This document shows positions 52,314-60,926 of a DNA stretch of 64,000 nt, piece by piece. Each line of letters begins with the position of its first letter. Within the stretch, counting starts at the first letter, position 1. Below the pieces are notes generated by a model that was not told the origin of the DNA, ran no database searches, and worked only from the letters and a program-made list of their open reading frames with translations. This DNA is from Candidatus Sulfotelmatobacter sp. (lineage in GTDB: Bacteria > Acidobacteriota > Terriglobia > Terriglobales > Acidobacteriaceae), in NCBI GenBank assembly GCA_036500765.1, contig DASYBM010000004.1, positions 930,001 to 994,000 of the forward strand, in the 5' to 3' direction. The position numbers and the translations under genes are program-made.

Positions 52314-53234
52314 TTAGTGCTCCTGACTTCCTGAAGATTCACTGCCTCCTGAAGTGGCGGCGCGGCGCTGCTGGCCCATACGGTAAAGATGATGTACTGG
52401 TCCGGTGCCCCGGCCCAAAGGATGTCCGTTGGAGATTGCCGCCGACACATACGTTTTGGCGAGAAGAGTTGCTTCCGCCAAGCCCCGGTCAAGTGCCAGG
52501 TGGCAGGCCATGGCGGTCGAAAATGCGCATCCGGTCCCGTGGGTTGAGTTAGAACGCTGTTTTTCGGCTTTGAACACTTCCTGCTCAATCCCACGCTCAG
52601 TCGTGAAGCTGAGAAGATCCAGGGCTTTGTCGAGATGCCCTCCGGTGATAACGACGGCGGGCGCGCCCATTTGGTGCAGTATCCCCGCGGCCGCTTTCAT
52701 GGCGTCCACGTCCTTGACTGGAATACCGGTCAGGACGGCGGCCTCATCGACATTCGGAGTCACCACATCGGCTACGGGAATAAGCTGTTCGATCAACCGC
52801 CGGGTTCCAGCCGCATCCAGCAGTTCGGCCCCGGACGACGCCTTGAGGATGGGATCGAGCACGATATTCGGCAGGCGAGTTTTTCCCGCTCGATTGCCCG
52901 AGCGGGCCGCGGGTGGACTTGCGAGTTGGCCAGCGAATCGACCAGAAAGGAAATCGGCGACCGCCGTAACTACCTTTCCAGACCCCAGCATACCAACATG
53001 AATGGCGCCAATCTCGATGTCGGCTGCCAGTTCTTCAAGGGTATCCGTCACAAGCCCCGGATCTAAGGCCTCGATCCGGCGAACCCCCGCAGTGGATTGA
53101 ACAGTCAGCGCTGTGATGCAGGCAATGCCATAGCAGCCATGGCTGGCGATGGTCTTAATGTCGGCGGTTACTCCAGCCCCGGAAGAGGGGTCGAAGCCCG
53201 CAATGGTAAGTACAACAGGTGGTGTTTCGGCCAT
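52314..53234 (-). CDS. thiD: Hydroxymethylpyrimidine/phosphomethylpyrimidine kinase
   Basis: 306 residues of the ribokinase-like ThiD family. TIAGFDPSSGAGVTADIKTI is the HMP-binding start. GAIHVGMLGSGKVV, VLDPILKASSGAELLDAAG and PAVVITGGHLDKA follow, and STHGTGCAFSTAMACHLALD is the catalytic GTGC anion hole. It phosphorylates HMP and HMP-P for thiamine biosynthesis. An insert at about 100-115 (SPPAARSGNRAGK) makes it longer than the usual 265 residues. Its leader can fold with a 10-bp stem ending 9 bp before the ATG, but it does not match a TPP riboswitch. Confidence 0.93.
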   Translation of the reverse strand: MAETPPVVLTIAGFDPSSGAGVTADIKTIASHGCYGIACITALTVQSTAGVRRIEALDPGLVTDTLEELAADIEIGAIHVGMLGSGKVVTAVADFLSGRFAGQLASPPAARSGNRAGKTRLPNIVLDPILKASSGAELLDAAGTRRLIEQLIPVADVVTPNVDEAAVLTGIPVKDVDAMKAAAGILHQMGAPAVVITGGHLDKALDLLSFTTERGIEQEVFKAEKQRSNSTHGTGCAFSTAMACHLALDRGLAEATLLAKTYVSAAISNGHPLGRGTGPVHHLYRMGQQRRAATSGGSESSGSQEH

Positions 53235-53243
53235 GATCTTTCG

Positions 53244-53306
53244 TTCCGGGGCGAATCCAGCATGTCCGGTTCAGAGCCAGCATCTCACATCGGGCACGCC
53301 CCGGAA
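53244..53306 (-). promoter_or_regulatory. Structured leader upstream of thiD
   Basis: TTCCGGGGCG (53244-53253) and CGCCCCGGAA (53297-53306) form a perfect 10-bp stem around a 43-base loop. In the thiD transcript the stem ends nine bases before the ATG and would cover the ribosome-binding region. The loop has ATGCTGG twice. It lacks the CTGAGA and CCTGAT...AAT signature of TPP riboswitches. Confidence 0.45.
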
Positions 53307-53480
53307 GTTACTTTTGGGGCAAGCGTTTAGAAAAATTTCCAGCCCCGGTTTTTGCAGGCACGTTGCCAAGTACCTGATTCTATGTACTTTGCCAAGAATT
53401 AAACTGTAAATCATTGATTCCAACGAACTTGTAAATTCTACTCTGGCGTTCCGATCGGGCGATTTACCATTTAGTACATG

Positions 53481-53540
53481 CGTAACCTTCCTGAAACAAA
53501 GGGCGTTGTCCGTATATACCTATATTAGCAATAGGTTACG
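53481..53540. repeat. Inverted repeat CGTAACCT / AGGTTACG
   Basis: CGTAACCT (53481-53488) and AGGTTACG (53533-53540) are exact reverse complements, 44 bases apart, and enclose an AT-rich stretch. Located about 140 bp upstream of rlpA. Confidence 0.6.
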
Positions 53541-53586
53541 TAAGACATCCATAACTAGGAGGTCATCTGCACGACCCCAAATCGCC

Positions 53587-53615
53587 TTGACACGAGTTTG
53601 GCAGGCCGATAGCAT
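53587..53615 (+). promoter_or_regulatory. Sigma-70-type promoter for rlpA
   Basis: TTGACA, 17 bases, then TAGCAT (four of six matches to TATAAT). The start codon of rlpA lies 63 bp further on. Confidence 0.6.
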
Positions 53616-53677
53616 CTACGAACTGCAGCAAGCACGACCTATAGGCCAAGCACTTTTGAGTATGCGAGGAGAACTGA

Positions 53678-54187
53678 ATGCGAAGATTGATAGCTCGTGG
53701 ACTGGCGATTGCTTGTCTGATCGTCGGCCTAGGGGCGGCTCAGGGACCGAACATCTCGGAGGCGAAGGCAGCCCCGTTTAGTTCAAGCCAAAAGCAACCC
53801 GTAATCCGCCCACAGGCAGCTAAAGCGAAACCTTACCAAGTTGGGACCGCGTCCTGGTATGGCCAGATTTTCGAGGGAAAACCAACCGCCAGCGGCGAGC
53901 CGTACGAGATGCACGATATGACGGCTGCCCACCTGACGCTTCCCATGGGAAGCTATGTGCGGGTCACGAACCTGCGCAATGGCCGAGCCGTAGTGGTCCG
54001 GGTGAATGACCGTGGACCGATCGTTCCGGGCCGGATTATCGACCTATCCTATGGCGCCGCACAAGCGCTGCAATTCCGGCAGCGTGGACTGCAACGCGTA
54101 CGTCTGGATCTGGTGAATCCGCCGCAGCAAAAGGCGGCGTACCAGACTGTCGCCTATAACCATCCCCCGGTAGAAAAACTCCCGTAA
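53678..54187 (+). CDS. rlpA: RlpA-like double-psi beta-barrel septal/cell-wall protein
   Basis: 169 residues. The signal segment ARGLAIACLIVGLGAAQG leads to a linker and then the RlpA-like domain: GTASWYGQIFEGKPTASGEP, MDMTAAHLTLPMGSYVRVTN-like sequence, and VVRVNDRGPIVPGRIIDLSY with the catalytic-type NDRGP. RlpA is a lytic transglycosylase acting on denuded glycan at the septum. There is no SPOR domain here. GAGGAG lies before the ATG. Confidence 0.9.
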   Translation: MRRLIARGLAIACLIVGLGAAQGPNISEAKAAPFSSSQKQPVIRPQAAKAKPYQVGTASWYGQIFEGKPTASGEPYEMHDMTAAHLTLPMGSYVRVTNLRNGRAVVVRVNDRGPIVPGRIIDLSYGAAQALQFRQRGLQRVRLDLVNPPQQKAAYQTVAYNHPPVEKLP

Positions 54188-54206
54188 AGCGCATAGACTG
54201 GCGGGG

Positions 54207-55010
54207 ATGCCGACATCCCTAACCAGCATTCCAGACGGCGGCTCCGGCTACCGCGGCGAAGATTTGCGCCACGGGAATTTAAGGAGCGATATTGGCGACG
54301 ATGATCCGCGCCGGCGGCTCATCGTCGCTTTGGATGTGTCTTCCGCCGCCGCCGCACAGAAGGTTGTGACGGCGGTGGGAGACTCCGCATTAACCTTCAA
54401 GGTGGGCATGCAGCTCTATACCGCCGAAGGTCCGCAAATAGTGCGGGACTTGCTGGCGTCCGGGCGGCGCGTGTTTCTCGACCTGAAATATCACGACATT
54501 CCAAACACTGTGGGCGCGGCGGTAAGCGAAGCGGCGAAGCTCGGGGTAAGCATGCTGACCGTGCACGCCACTGGAAGCGGCAAGATGTTGCGGGCGGCGG
54601 TGGAAGCGGCCAAGGGCGGCACCGATTTGATGGTGCTGGCGGTGACTGTGCTTACCAGCATGGATGAAAGCGACTTGGAAACCATTGGCATGCAAGGGAC
54701 AGTGCAAGAAAGCGTTGTGCGTCTGGCTTCGATTGCGCTGGCAAACGGCTGCCGAGGGGTAGTCGCGTCGGCGCGCGAGGCGTCAACGCTACGTGCGGAG
54801 TTGGGGCACAAGTTCGCTATTGTGACTCCGGGAGTGCGTCCGGCAGGCGGCAGCGTGCAGGATCAGGTCCGCGTCGTCACCCCAGCCGAGGCCATCGCAG
54901 CCGGAGCCACGCACATCGTGGTCGGGCGTCCGATCACGGAAGCGGCGGACCCGGCGGCGGCGGCGCGGGCGATTCTGGGGGAGATTGGCGCGGGATCGCG
55001 TGCCCTATAG
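54207..55010 (+). CDS. pyrF: Orotidine 5'-phosphate decarboxylase
   Basis: 267 residues. LIVALDVSS begins the barrel, RRVFLDLKYHDIPNTVGAAV carries the catalytic Asp92-Lys94-His96-Asp97, and ATHIVVGRPITEAADP is the phosphate-binding end. It decarboxylates OMP to UMP in pyrimidine synthesis. The N terminus is about 35 residues longer than in usual type I enzymes. AAGGAG near 54280 sits inside this extension, but no good in-frame ATG, GTG or TTG follows it, so ATG 54207 is kept. It starts 20 bp after rlpA. Confidence 0.93.
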   Translation: MPTSLTSIPDGGSGYRGEDLRHGNLRSDIGDDDPRRRLIVALDVSSAAAAQKVVTAVGDSALTFKVGMQLYTAEGPQIVRDLLASGRRVFLDLKYHDIPNTVGAAVSEAAKLGVSMLTVHATGSGKMLRAAVEAAKGGTDLMVLAVTVLTSMDESDLETIGMQGTVQESVVRLASIALANGCRGVVASAREASTLRAELGHKFAIVTPGVRPAGGSVQDQVRVVTPAEAIAAGATHIVVGRPITEAADPAAAARAILGEIGAGSRAL

Positions 55011-55017
55011 ACTCTGC

Positions 55018-55224
55018 ATGGAGAAGTCGATAGAGGACGCGATTAGGATCATTCGCGACATCACTGTTCCCAAGAATGACGATAGCGACTGGGCACGAGC
55101 ACTACGGGGTGCACGCGACATCGCATTGATCAACTTGAGCGCGGATGAACTCAATGCCGACGCATTAGACGCCCTTGACTATCAGGCGGATCCATATGAA
55201 GACGAACAGGACCAAGTTCCCTGA
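55018..55224 (+). CDS. Small acidic hypothetical protein
   Basis: 68 residues from ATG 55018, seven bases after the pyrF stop. IEDAIRIIRDITVPKNDDSD and ALINLSADELNADALDALDY are helical and acidic, ending in a very acidic tail. No family recognised. It probably rides on the pyrF transcript. Confidence 0.6.
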   Translation: MEKSIEDAIRIIRDITVPKNDDSDWARALRGARDIALINLSADELNADALDALDYQADPYEDEQDQVP

Positions 55225-55238
55225 ATACAAAGGGAAAA

Positions 55239-55274
55239 GCCGGAGGCGGCAACCGTAGGCTGCCGCGCTCCGGC
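55239..55274. terminator. Strong hairpin after pyrF unit
   Basis: Outer GCCGGAG/CTCCGGC and inner GCGGCA/TGCCGC make a 13-bp stem without a T-run. It lies in the convergent gap and could end transcription from both sides. Confidence 0.55.
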
Positions 55275-55312
55275 ATCTGCAACGCGATCCTGCAACTTCT
55301 CCTGAGACCGCC

Positions 55313-55501
55313 TTACAGCTTCTCGAAAAACTCGCAGGCTGAGCAGGAGATGTAAACTCCGCCGGGGACGCCGCGTTCGCGGTCTTTTACGCGCTTGACG
55401 ATGCGCGTGGTCTTGCCGCATTTCGGGCAATCGGTGCTCTTGGTGGTGTCCATGATCTTCTTGCGGTCGGCGGTCTTCGCGATTTTGGCGCCTACGGCCA
55501 T
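55313..55501 (-). CDS. Small zinc-ribbon protein
   Basis: 62 residues. TDCPKCGKTTRIVKRVKDRE and YISCSACEFFEKL give a CxxC...CxxC zinc ribbon. The basic N terminus, MAVGAKIAKTADRKKIMD, lacks a signal peptide. Too small to assign; nucleic-acid binding or a metal-handling role is possible. A GGAGAC site precedes the ATG. Confidence 0.78.
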   Translation of the reverse strand: MAVGAKIAKTADRKKIMDTTKSTDCPKCGKTTRIVKRVKDRERGVPGGVYISCSACEFFEKL

Positions 55502-55724
55502 ATGAGGTCTCCTGATCTTTATCGGTCAATATCTGTTCAATTTTTGCGCAGCGCAATCCGCTTTGTTCGGCCGCGGATGATGTGGATGGGAGCGTGTAAA
55601 AACCCAGGACTGCGGGGATCCACTCTGGAAGACTTTAAAGCTGCGTCTCGATTTTCTTCCGTCGTTGTTGATTTTACAGTAAGGTTGTGCCGATTGTCTT
55701 GCCCGCTATTGTCTTGCCCGGATT

Positions 55725-55981
55725 ATGACGCGCGCGCTTGGTCCGGTTCTGAAGACGATTCTGTTCACGATCGTTGTGCCGGGGCAATGCTCGGTCTGGT
55801 CCCGTGGCTGCTGCCGGGGGGCTTTCGCCGGCCCGCGCCGGGAGCGCTGACGTGGCTCGGGATTGTAGTTTGTTTTGGGAAGGGCGATTTACTTCCGCTG
55901 CGCCTGGGAATTTGCGGTTCGCGGACTCGGCACCCCGCGCCCATCGTCTCCACGAAATTTCTCGTGACAACCGCCTTGGAG
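55725..55981 (+). pseudogene. Decayed isoprenylcysteine carboxyl methyltransferase-like gene
   Basis: Reading across three frames recovers one membrane-protein sequence: MTRALGPVLKTILFTIVVPG, then AMLGLVPWLLPGGFRRPAPG and ALTWLGIV, then LGRAIYFRCAWEFAVRGLGT, then APIVSTKFLVTTAL. The pieces run in order and resemble ICMT/PEMT-family methyltransferases. Shifts fall near 55784 (one G lost from a run), near 55872 and near 55936. The family's usual RNPMY active-site region is missing after 55981, so the gene is also truncated. This lies between the zinc-ribbon gene and murQ. Confidence 0.75.
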
Positions 55982-56147
55982 AAGTCTGCGCTAAATTGTG
56001 CCGTCGAGAAACGCTTTCAACTTTGCGCGCCCCCAATGGATGTGCTCGCGCCGGTGATGCGCCGCTCCAGTTCGGCCGCCAGTTGATGCACTAAAATGAA
56101 CTGCTCTTTACCAATCTCGAAAGTAGGCATCTCGAAAGGCCGACGAC

Positions 56148-57080
56148 TTGACCCGCACCCGCAAGACGAAATCAGATCTCCGCCGGTTGCCCACCGAACA
56201 GATTCTTCCCGCCGCGAAAGATCTCGATCGCATGTCCTCGCTCGAAATCGTTCGCCTCATGAACGCTCAAGATGCAACCGTCGCCACGGCTGTCCAGCGG
56301 GCTCTTCCGCAGATTGCTCGCGCCATTGACGCCGTCGTCGCTGGACTTCGCCATGGCGGACGGCTGATCTACGTTGGCGCCGGCACCAGTGGCCGCATTG
56401 GCGCGCTCGACGCCTCCGAGATCCCACCAACTTTCAATACCGATCCCCGCACCGTCCAATTCATCATGGCCGGAGGCCCCAAAGCTCTCGGCTCTTCCAC
56501 CGAAGCCAGCGAAGATGACACCGCTCTCGCCATCGCAGAAATGAAGAAGCGCAAACCTGGCAAGCGCGATGTCGTCGTCGGCATCGCCAGCAGCGGACGA
56601 ACTCCGTTCACCATCGCTGCCGCCGAATACGCCCGCCGCCGCGGCGCGCGCACGATCGCACTCACCTGCAACCGCGATTCCCCGCTCGAACGAGCTGCCG
56701 ATTTCGCCATCGTCACTGAAGTCGGCGCAGAAGTCCTCGCCGGATCTTCTCGAATGAAGGCCGGCACCGCTCACAAAATGGTTCTAAATATGATCTCCAC
56801 CGGAGCTATGACGCGGCTCGGCTATGTCTACGGCAACCTCATGGTCAACGTCTGGACCAAGAACGAAAAGCTGATCCAGCGCGCGATTCGCATTGTCGAA
56901 CAAGCCACCGGAGCCGATCACGAGGCCGCGAGCCAGGCTCTCAAGGCCAGCGGCAATCGCACGCCGGTCGCAGTAGTAATGCTGGCGGCAGGCGTCAATA
57001 AAACCAAAGCCGGCGCCGCATTAAAGAAAACAAAAGGGCACGTCCGCCAAGCGATTGCGTCCGCAAGAAGTGAGAAATGA
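56148..57080 (+). CDS. murQ: N-acetylmuramic acid 6-phosphate etherase
   Basis: 310 residues. LPTEQILPAAKDLDRMSSLE matches the MurQ N terminus, RLIYVGAGTSGRIGALDASE (72-91) the SIS sugar-phosphate loop, and VVGIASSGRTPFTIAAAEYA the second loop. The late conserved part is AGSSRMKAGTAHKMVLNMIS. It cleaves the lactyl ether of MurNAc-6-phosphate to GlcNAc-6-phosphate and lactate in peptidoglycan recycling. The TTG at 56148 is taken as the start; a TTG at 56187 is possible. Together with murA downstream it links recycling and synthesis of wall precursors. Confidence 0.93.
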   Translation: MTRTRKTKSDLRRLPTEQILPAAKDLDRMSSLEIVRLMNAQDATVATAVQRALPQIARAIDAVVAGLRHGGRLIYVGAGTSGRIGALDASEIPPTFNTDPRTVQFIMAGGPKALGSSTEASEDDTALAIAEMKKRKPGKRDVVVGIASSGRTPFTIAAAEYARRRGARTIALTCNRDSPLERAADFAIVTEVGAEVLAGSSRMKAGTAHKMVLNMISTGAMTRLGYVYGNLMVNVWTKNEKLIQRAIRIVEQATGADHEAASQALKASGNRTPVAVVMLAAGVNKTKAGAALKKTKGHVRQAIASARSEK

Positions 57081-57093
57081 AATGCAGTCGGGT

Positions 57094-57131
57094 TCCCCAC
57101 TTTCGCTGTCTTTGCGAGAAGTGGGGATTTT
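57094..57131 (+). terminator. Terminator-like dispersed hairpin after murQ
   Basis: TCCCCACTTTCGC pairs with GCGAGAAGTGGGGA with one bulged base, then TTTTG. Sequence and layout resemble the hairpin at 42197. Confidence 0.7.
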
Positions 57132-57281
57132 GAATTTCCTCAGTGCGTTCTCTGTGCCCTCTGCGGTTGAGCTCGTACTCTTTCGGACCAAAAGTCCGCA
57201 CCCTCCCGATTACCCGTCTCGCGTAGGTTCCCCGCTAAAATAAGATTTACTCAGGACTTATCGTCTAGTTAGGAATCAGTC

Positions 57282-58577
57282 ATGGACAAGTTCGTAATCC
57301 GCGGCGGAGAGCCGCTGCTCGGCACGGTGCGCGTCAGCGGCGCGAAGAATGCCGCGCTGCCCTGCATGGCCGCCGCCCTGCTCACCGATCAGCCGGTCAT
57401 CTTAGAAAATATTCCGCAGGTGCGCGACATCCAGACCACGCGCAATCTGCTTGCCGCCATGGGCGCCGAGGTCGAACTCGGCTACGGACGCGCCCAGCAC
57501 CGCACGACAATCCACTGCGCCAATCTCTCCAGTCCCGAAGCCTCGTACGAATTGGTCAAGACCATGCGCTCCTCGACGCTGGTGCTCGGCCCGCTGGTGG
57601 CCCGCTGCGGGCGCGCTCATGTTTCTCTGCCCGGCGGCTGCGCCATTGGATCGAGGCCCATCGATCTACACATCAAAGGCCTCGAGAGTCTCGGCGCGAA
57701 GATTACGCAGGAACACGGCTACGTCACCGCCAGCGCCGACCGCCTCAAAGGCGCGGAAATTGTTTTCGACAAGATCACGGTCACCGGCACCGAAGACCTG
57801 CTCATGGCCGCGACTCTCGCCGACGGTGAAACGATTCTTCAAAACTGCGCTCGCGAGCCCGAAGTCGCCGACCTCGCCGACCTGCTGAATAAAATGGGAG
57901 CGAAGATCGAAGGCGCGGGCACCGCGACCATCCGCGTGAAAGGCGTCAGCAAGCTCAACGGCGCGAAGCACCGCATTATTCCCGATCGCATCGAAGCCGG
58001 AACCTTCATCATCGCGGGCGCCATGACCGGAGGCGATCTCAACATCGCCGGCTGCGATCCCGCGCATCTTGACGCGCTGCTCAGCAAACTGCACGAAGTC
58101 GGCGTCAAAACAAAATCCTCCGCCGACTCCGTTCGCGTGATGGGAGACAATCCTTTCATCGCCGCCGACTTATCGACGGAAGAGCATCCCGGCTTCCCGA
58201 CGGACTGTCAGGCGCAATTCATGGCGCTGGCCACGCAGGCCGAAGGCACCAGCATCATCACGGAAAATATTTTCGAGAACCGTTTCATGCACGCGCAGGA
58301 ACTGGTGCGCATGGGCGCCAACATCAAGATCGAAGGTCGCCGCGCCGTCGTCCGGGGGAAGACTCCGCTCAGCGCCGCCGCCGTGCTGGCCAGCGATCTG
58401 CGCGCCTCCGCTTCGCTTGTCCTCGCCGCCCTGGTCGCCGATGGAGAAACCATCATCGACCGTGTCTACCACATCGACCGCGGCTACGAGCACATCGAAG
58501 AAAAGTTGAAGGGAGTCGGAGCGCAAATCCGCCGCATCGGAGAGATGTTTCCCAAGAAAGCAGCGGCGGTAAAGTAA
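57282..58577 (+). CDS. murA: UDP-N-acetylglucosamine 1-carboxyvinyltransferase
   Basis: 431 residues. [20 protein letters not shown] has the conserved Lys22-Asn, and [20 protein letters not shown] carries catalytic Cys120, so the enzyme should be fosfomycin-sensitive. The late part includes [20 protein letters not shown] and [19 protein letters not shown]. It adds the enolpyruvyl group of PEP to UDP-GlcNAc, the first committed step of peptidoglycan synthesis. It follows murQ by 201 bp with a hairpin between, so it probably has its own promoter. Confidence 0.96.
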   Translation: MDKFVIRGGEPLLGTVRVSGAKNAALPCMAAALLTDQPVILENIPQVRDIQTTRNLLAAMGAEVELGYGRAQHRTTIHCANLSSPEASYELVKTMRSSTLVLGPLVARCGRAHVSLPGGCAIGSRPIDLHIKGLESLGAKITQEHGYVTASADRLKGAEIVFDKITVTGTEDLLMAATLADGETILQNCAREPEVADLADLLNKMGAKIEGAGTATIRVKGVSKLNGAKHRIIPDRIEAGTFIIAGAMTGGDLNIAGCDPAHLDALLSKLHEVGVKTKSSADSVRVMGDNPFIAADLSTEEHPGFPTDCQAQFMALATQAEGTSIITENIFENRFMHAQELVRMGANIKIEGRRAVVRGKTPLSAAAVLASDLRASASLVLAALVADGETIIDRVYHIDRGYEHIEEKLKGVGAQIRRIGEMFPKKAAAVK

Positions 58578-58604
58578 TTCCGCCCCGCCGCGTGCGTGCC
58601 CGCC

Positions 58605-60635
58605 CTACTGTAGCAGCCCGTAAACCAGCACGCTGTTGTTGGCTGGCACATACACCCGGCCGTTGGCAACTGTGGGATTCACGCGGATGATCCCCCGGCT
58701 TGAGACCTGGTCCCGAGCCACATTCTGGTTGGTGTCGTAGTACTCCTGGGTAAGATCGCTGGGGTTATAGGCCCACAGCGTGGCCGTACTTGTGGCGGTG
58801 GTTTCCCACTGCAACAGCCACACAATGCCGTTTTGCGTCCCGTTCGCCGAGATGATCGGAGCCGGGGCACGCATCTGGACCACGCCGGTGGAAGTTGCCG
58901 TGGTGGGCAGCATACCGTTGTTCAATGTAAACATCTTGGGGTAGTCGTTCTCTCCAAAAATGTATACGTTGCCCTGAAAGTAGCTCGGGATGTTGAACAT
59001 GCCATTCGTCTGGGTGCGGCCAGTGGATGCCTTAATGGCGCCCACGATGTACTGCACGAGATTATTTCCCGCGGTTTGGTATCCACCGAGGCCGTCCCGA
59101 TTGAGTACATAGATCGTTCCTTCCTTGCCGCCACCGATCATCAGGTGCGGATAATTTCCCGGCTGGTCGGGCAACAGCAAAACCCCGGCCGAGGAAACGT
59201 CCCAGTCAGTCCCATTGAGAGTCGCGTAATTATCTGGGGCGTAGAAATCGGCGAGTCCCAGGATGCCATTGTTCGGGGTCAGCTTCAGCACCGACGAGCC
59301 GAAGTCATCTGTAGAATCGAACGTTCCGTTTCCGGTCTGCAAAAAAATATTGCCGCTCGTATCCGCCGCAAGCCCGCCGCCCATTTGCCATACGCCTCCT
59401 TCTTTGCCGTCCGGAGTGGTGCAGAAGACGTACTTCTGTTGCAGGGTTTGAGAATCGTAACCGAGAACCCAGCCGTGATACGGTTGCGTGTCCTGGTCGC
59501 CTGCCGTAGCCACATAGACCACACTGTTGACGTCCTGGGCGGATTGGGAAAGCAGCAACCCAGGACGTGAGTTCTCGCGCAGGCCATCGAACGCCAGCAC
59601 CCCGCCCGAACTGCCCTCGCCTGTCCCGGGAACCGACGCCTGGATGACAACTGGGCCGCCGAATTTCTCCTGTCCGGTGGTGATGTCCAGGGCATGCAAT
59701 CGGTGGACATAACTTCCGCTGCACGCCGTCGTTTGTCCCTCCAGAGTTCGCGCTTCCACATAGATCGTATTGGTAGTGGGATCAATGACCGGAGTCGGCG
59801 TGATGCCGATAATCGACGAACTGATCCCGACACACGATCCAGGTACGGGCACTACATTGGGAGGATCGATGAAGCTTACCCTCCATAGCGCGCCAGTGGG
59901 CACTTTTCCGTCGGCATCAAAGGCGTATACGCTGTCATTGGCAGTGCCGAGATAGACTACGTTGTGGTATCCGGCACTGCCGTTCATCGGATGCGGAAGG
60001 TATACGTTGGCCACATAAAGCGGTTGGCCCTGGACTTGTGCGTCGATCGGAAGAGAAAAGAGCTTTCCAAAAGTGTTGACGTTTACGTTTTGCGGAGTGA
60101 GCACCGTTTCCTGCAAGTTCTGGCCGGTACGCGAGTTGTCATTCTTGTTGGTGTACATTCCCGCATAACTCACCAGGTATGCGGTGGCTGTGCCCGATGT
60201 GATTTTATCTGCCACGCTGATCGCACTGACCGTATGGGCGCCGATCGCAAAGGTTGCCGGTGGACTATAGAGGCCGGTCGTACTAATGGTGCCGACCGTT
60301 GCGTTGCCGCCCAAGTGGCCATCGACGAACCATCTCACGCTCGTGTTGGTTGTGCCCGTGACCGTGGCGGTGAATTGCTGGGTGACCTTCGAAGTCACCG
60401 GCGCTGACAAGGGATGTACCGCAACCGTAATGGTAGAAGGATACTGAGGGCTCGGTTCAAGCTGCCTTGAGCTGCCTTCGGCGGATTTTCCGCCAGGCAG
60501 GCCGGCGTATGAGACGGGTTGGAGGGCAGCATTCTTGCTAAAGGCGCCTTGCGCACGCTGCGGGGTAGCAATCCCTGCCAAAACAAGACCGGCGGTAACG
60601 AACAGGGCCCAGCAACCGAGGGTGGTGAGTTTCAT
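58605..60635 (-). CDS. Exported PQQ-repeat-like beta-propeller protein
   Basis: 676 residues. The signal segment WALFVTAGLVLAGIATPQRA is followed by a linker and an Ig-like/bacterial big domain (about 65-150: VAVHPLSAPVTSKVTQQFTA, TNTSVRWFVDGHLGGNATVG). Then come propeller blades resembling PQQ/WD repeats: YHNVVYLGTANDSVYAFDAD, NTIYVEARTLEGQTTACSGS, HRLHALDITTGQEKFGG, and a terminal NGRVYVPANNSVLVYGLLQ. No PQQ-binding Trp-docking motif is evident, so it is probably a structural or binding protein. It is convergent with murA. Confidence 0.83.
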   Translation of the reverse strand: MKLTTLGCWALFVTAGLVLAGIATPQRAQGAFSKNAALQPVSYAGLPGGKSAEGSSRQLEPSPQYPSTITVAVHPLSAPVTSKVTQQFTATVTGTTNTSVRWFVDGHLGGNATVGTISTTGLYSPPATFAIGAHTVSAISVADKITSGTATAYLVSYAGMYTNKNDNSRTGQNLQETVLTPQNVNVNTFGKLFSLPIDAQVQGQPLYVANVYLPHPMNGSAGYHNVVYLGTANDSVYAFDADGKVPTGALWRVSFIDPPNVVPVPGSCVGISSSIIGITPTPVIDPTTNTIYVEARTLEGQTTACSGSYVHRLHALDITTGQEKFGGPVVIQASVPGTGEGSSGGVLAFDGLRENSRPGLLLSQSAQDVNSVVYVATAGDQDTQPYHGWVLGYDSQTLQQKYVFCTTPDGKEGGVWQMGGGLAADTSGNIFLQTGNGTFDSTDDFGSSVLKLTPNNGILGLADFYAPDNYATLNGTDWDVSSAGVLLLPDQPGNYPHLMIGGGKEGTIYVLNRDGLGGYQTAGNNLVQYIVGAIKASTGRTQTNGMFNIPSYFQGNVYIFGENDYPKMFTLNNGMLPTTATSTGVVQMRAPAPIISANGTQNGIVWLLQWETTATSTATLWAYNPSDLTQEYYDTNQNVARDQVSSRGIIRVNPTVANGRVYVPANNSVLVYGLLQ

Positions 60636-60835
60636 CGGACAGATCCACGTTTCATTTGAAATGCCTCATTCGAAGAACGCCGGAAACTATACAGTCCCCT
60701 CTTCTGTTTTGGATAGTGTGAAAATATCTGCCTATGCGCCTGACAACTTGAAAGCTATCGCCGCGTCAATCCTTTGATCAGCTTCCGATATTGCGGATAG
60801 CCTGGGCAGTTCCGGCCGTTTCCCGATCTCAAAAC

Positions 60836-60864
60836 AAAAAGCACGCGCCGGTAAAGACGCGTGC
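60836..60864 (-). terminator. Terminator of ferredoxin gene
   Basis: On the minus strand GCACGCG and CGCGTGC form a 7-bp stem with a ten-base loop, followed by TTTTTGTTTTG. It lies about 63 bp after the ferredoxin stop. Confidence 0.8.
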
Positions 60865-60926
60865 CTCTCATGCGAAGAGAAACAAAACCTGCGAGCCGGA
60901 AGATCCGCGAACAGCGAAGATATTGT

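Larger units (their letters stand above)
53235..53677. other. Divergent intergenic region between thiD and rlpA
   Basis: 443 bp without a convincing gene. It carries the thiD leader stem, an inverted repeat (53481-53540) and a sigma-70-type promoter (53587-53615), each listed separately. TTGCCAAG is repeated at 53363 and 53389. Confidence 0.6.

Noticed and set aside
52163-52594. Minus-strand frame ending in Lys/Gly-rich repeats
   Set aside because: It starts inside thiD in another frame, and its tail is just the 20-bp tandem repeat read through.
53244-53306. TPP riboswitch upstream of thiD
   Set aside because: Position is right, but the conserved CTGAGA, ACCC and CCTGAT...CCAGCG...AGGGA elements are missing. 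Only a generic stem-loop is supported.
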